8,412 nt of DNA from an uncultured Eubacterium sp. (GTDB lineage Bacteria; Bacillota_A; Clostridia; Lachnospirales; Lachnospiraceae), in the NCBI GenBank assembly GCA_948468465.1, contig CAOKJJ010000198.1, positions 1 through 8,412 on the forward strand, given 5' to 3'. The translations under genes and the position numbers were made by a program. Under the pieces are notes generated by a model. It was given only the letters and a program-made list of their open reading frames with translations, had not been told where the DNA came from and ran no database searches. Below, piece after piece: positions 7,082 to 8,412 of the stretch (position 1 is the first letter of the stretch; every line of letters starts with the position of its first letter).

Positions 7082-7221
7082 GCTGGAAATCCTAAGTCAA
7101 CAGACATGCCAGCTCCTACAAAAGGTGTGCAATTGATTAGATGATTGCAATTTTCATGAAATATTTGTTCATTGAAAAAATCAGGATTGAGTCTCCGTAA
7201 ATCTTCTGGTATATTTATCAT
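6964..7221 (-). CDS. N-terminal SIR2 fragment of the same receptor (frameshifted)
   Basis: The true start of the receptor is most likely ATG 7221, with AAAGGA (7231-7236) nine nt upstream. The first 57 residues carry the SIR2 nucleotide-binding signature FVGAGMS (residues 34-40), followed by LGFPAWKEF, the usual G(F/Y)PxW turn. After the A5 run (7050-7054) this frame loses SIR2-like character (TTDKTLLNIYKKQIV) and stops at 6964. The -1 frame supplies the expected continuation (NRQDIIEYLQETD). One extra A in the run would fuse 57 + 940 codons into a 997-aa protein. A longer in-frame reading from 7341 merely overlaps the upstream gene; an ATG at 7239-7237 overlaps that gene's TGA and is a possible alternative start. 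Whether this is decay, sequencing error, phase variation or recoding cannot be told from the sequence. Confidence 0.7.
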   Translation of the reverse strand: MINIPEDLRRLNPDFFNEQIFHENCNHLINCTPFVGAGMSVDLGFPAWKEFISNLAKITTDKTLLNIYKKQIVIWKLQPVKYVNL

Positions 7222-7230
7222 ATTATTTTG

Positions 7231-7239
7231 TCCTTTCAT
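7231..7239 (-). promoter_or_regulatory. ATGA coupling junction and ribosome binding site of the receptor gene
   Basis: Read on the minus strand, ATGAAAGGA combines an ATG (7239-7237) overlapping the upstream TGA (7238-7236) with a Shine-Dalgarno AAAGGA (7236-7231) placed nine nt before ATG 7221. Terminating ribosomes can thus restart at either ATG; the Shine-Dalgarno favours 7221. Confidence 0.6.
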
Positions 7240-8216
7240 TTTCTTATCGTATTCAAAAATCTGCTCATAGCCTGTATAGTCGATCGGATTTCCTGCAAAT
7301 AATTGCTCGGTTGTTGCAACCCTTGCATATTTCCTGACCATTCATTTGGAAAGCCAATTGTTTCAACCAATATATCATATGGCAGTGATAATGTCCGAAT
7401 CGCTTCAATCTGCTGATAAGGCACATAAATCTGGCTGGTTATCAGCAAAAGTTTTGTACCCTCTGCAACATGATATTTTTCAAAAAAGAACTTATAAGTA
7501 TCTGCAGAATTCGCTCTGCGTATTTCTGGCTCTGTAGAAGGTCCTGCTATTGAAATGACAGGAATTTCACCTGAATATGTGCGTATCGCCCAAGAGAGGT
7601 TGATATTTACATCATCATGCCGTTTTTCATGAAATTCCGATAAACCAAAGCATTGTTCTGCCCCTTTGCAGATCAGGTCAAATTCTGTTCTTGCACCTTT
7701 TGCATAGGTATCAGTGGCGCTTCTTTCTGAATCTGCAATCGGACGGTTTCCGGAAAGCATAATCACTGCCTTAGGATTTAAAGAGAATTGTTCCATTATT
7801 TTTTGAGCATACCGTGGACGTAGTAGGCAGGATAATCTTGCTCCGCCTAATGCAACAATGTAATGATAATCTCTTCGCAGTGGAATACTAATACCAGTCA
7901 ATCCCAAATCAGCGATTCCATTCATAACTGTCTCTGCCTGTTGTGGCGTGAGTTCACTGTCATTCAGAAGCCATCTTGCTGCTTCATTTGTTTTTGCATC
8001 CTTGGCTTCACGCTGTTTTTTTCTATAATCCCATTCATCGCTGAAATTTAAAAGCCACTCAACGGTATCCGCCGTACTTAACCCATCTGGTATGCTTGCT
8101 CCAAATGAATCTAGTATTTTCTTTAAAGCGGTAGATTGTGTCCATTCATTTATTTTATTAATTATTTCAGGGATTCTTTTTGTTTTTGATTCTGGACAAT
8201 CAAAATAGATGGCCAT
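7236..8216 (-). CDS. YdcF/DUF218-like soluble protein paired with the SIR2-STAND receptor
   Basis: A 326-aa protein with no signal peptide or membrane segment. Residues 1-110 are mostly helical and unrecognised. From 118 the pattern resembles the DUF218/YdcF Rossmann-like fold: strand YIVALGGA (118-125), an Arg-containing helix (131-142), VIMLSGNRPI (151-160), the polar SADTYKFF helix (237-244) in the place of the family's N-T-x-x-N segment, and LLLITSQIYVPYQQ (257-270), matching the LVTSxxHxxRA strand-turn. The usual His/Arg of that last motif are replaced by Tyr and Gln, so it is a divergent member. E. coli YdcF binds S-adenosylmethionine; other members act on envelope carriers, but the ligand here is unknown. 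It is the first gene of the operon: AGGAG at 8228-8232 lies 11 nt before ATG, and its TGA overlaps an ATG in the next gene's frame, so the pair is probably translationally coupled. A role as sensor, nucleotide-binding regulator or partner of the receptor is inferred only from this linkage. Confidence 0.6.
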   Translation of the reverse strand: MAIYFDCPESKTKRIPEIINKINEWTQSTALKKILDSFGASIPDGLSTADTVEWLLNFSDEWDYRKKQREAKDAKTNEAARWLLNDSELTPQQAETVMNGIADLGLTGISIPLRRDYHYIVALGGARLSCLLRPRYAQKIMEQFSLNPKAVIMLSGNRPIADSERSATDTYAKGARTEFDLICKGAEQCFGLSEFHEKRHDDVNINLSWAIRTYSGEIPVISIAGPSTEPEIRRANSADTYKFFFEKYHVAEGTKLLLITSQIYVPYQQIEAIRTLSLPYDILVETIGFPNEWSGNMQGLQQPSNYLQEIRSTIQAMSRFLNTIRK

Positions 8217-8269
8217 GTACTATCACGCTCCTGTTCGATGATAAAACAAATCTAATGTTCTTAATACTT

Positions 8270-8296
8270 ATGCAATACCCTATTGGGCAATATGAA
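8270..8296 (-). promoter_or_regulatory. Short repeats in the operon leader
   Basis: The leader contains CCCAATAGGG, a 3-bp-stem inverted element, flanked by two direct copies of TATTGC. It might fold weakly or bind a regulator, but the stem is too short to call a riboswitch or attenuator, and no U-tract follows. Confidence 0.2.
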
Positions 8297-8311
8297 TATA
8301 CTACGCATAAA

Positions 8312-8340
8312 ATTATATCACAATTGTGGTTAAATTTCAA
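8312..8340 (-). promoter_or_regulatory. Near-consensus sigma-A promoter of the defence operon with palindromic spacer
   Basis: On the minus strand, TTGAAA (-35, 8340-8335) and TATAAT (-10, 8317-8312) are separated by exactly 17 bp. Transcription would begin near 8305, leaving a leader of about 90 nt before ATG 8216. The spacer contains the perfect 10-bp palindrome CACAATTGTG (8319-8328), just upstream of the -10, where a bound repressor would block polymerase. The palindrome as an operator is inference. Confidence 0.8.
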
Positions 8341-8412
8341 CTGTTTTAGACTACGTAGCAGAATAAACGCATGAATGGATATTCCCTAATTGCCATCTAA
8401 TTATTTGGTCAG
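8341..8412. other. Sequence upstream of the defence operon promoter
   Basis: No gene is supported here. It contains the 8-bp palindrome CTACGTAG (8351-8358), about 10 bp upstream of the -35, and AT-rich sequence to the window end. The neighbouring gene lies outside. Confidence 0.4.

Noticed and set aside
7222..7341. Longer N-terminus of the SIR2 fragment from ATG 7341
   Set aside because: It only overlaps the end of the upstream gene in another frame; the Shine-Dalgarno and the SIR2-like sequence support the start at 7221.
7236..8216. Envelope ElyC/SanA-type membrane function for the YdcF-like protein
   Set aside because: No hydrophobic N-terminal segment is present, so a membrane-anchored envelope role is not supported.
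1..8412. CRISPR array, tRNA or transposon ends
   Set aside because: No regularly spaced repeats, tRNA-like cloverleaf or transposase/terminal inverted repeats were seen on reading both strands.

Overview
The window looks like chromosomal DNA from a Clostridia-class Firmicute, most likely a Lachnospiraceae-type gut bacterium. Evidence is the strong AGGAGG-type ribosome binding sites, AT-rich spacers, U-tailed terminators, and a VTC-domain / DUF4956 / Cthe_2159-type lipoprotein operon of the kind I associate with that group. The genus cannot be fixed from this sequence. No tRNA, rRNA, CRISPR array, integrase or insertion sequence was seen.

Positions 1-290 hold no gene. They carry a long U-tailed inverted repeat (107-165), probably the terminator of a gene left of the window, and a weak promoter with a possible response-regulator site ahead of the first operon. 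Positions 291-3652 (+ strand) are a tight three-gene operon: a VTC-domain (polyphosphate-polymerase-like) protein, a DUF4956 membrane protein overlapping it by 8 bp, and a secreted beta-helix lipoprotein of the Cthe_2159 carbohydrate-binding type. Together they suggest a cell-envelope function with a cytoplasmic catalytic domain, a membrane partner and a surface polymer-binding product. The CotH-like kinase often found in such clusters is absent from the window.

Positions 3653-4228 form an intergenic zone. It contains a hairpin after the lipoprotein gene, a promoter-like element, a small ORF that reads on past an in-frame stop (possible remnant of a regulator's N-terminus), and a strong bidirectional terminator that closes the minus-strand operon.

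Positions 8340 down to 4229 (- strand) are a visibly more AT-rich two-gene unit with a near-consensus sigma-A promoter whose spacer is a 10-bp palindrome. The first gene encodes a soluble 326-aa protein whose central and C-terminal parts resemble the DUF218/YdcF fold. The second, translationally coupled through an ATGA stop/start overlap, encodes a large immune-receptor-like protein: N-terminal SIR2 (NAD-degrading) domain, NB-ARC-type STAND ATPase with P-loop and MHD-like motif, then a TPR-like C-terminus. This architecture matches anti-phage STAND/NLR-like systems. As given, the receptor gene is broken by a -1 frameshift inside the SIR2 domain near an A5 run at 7050-7054. Restoring the frame gives about 997 aa with every key motif present. 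The frameshift (decay, phase variation, sequencing error or recoding) and the pairing of a YdcF-like protein with a SIR2-STAND receptor are the two points most worth following up.
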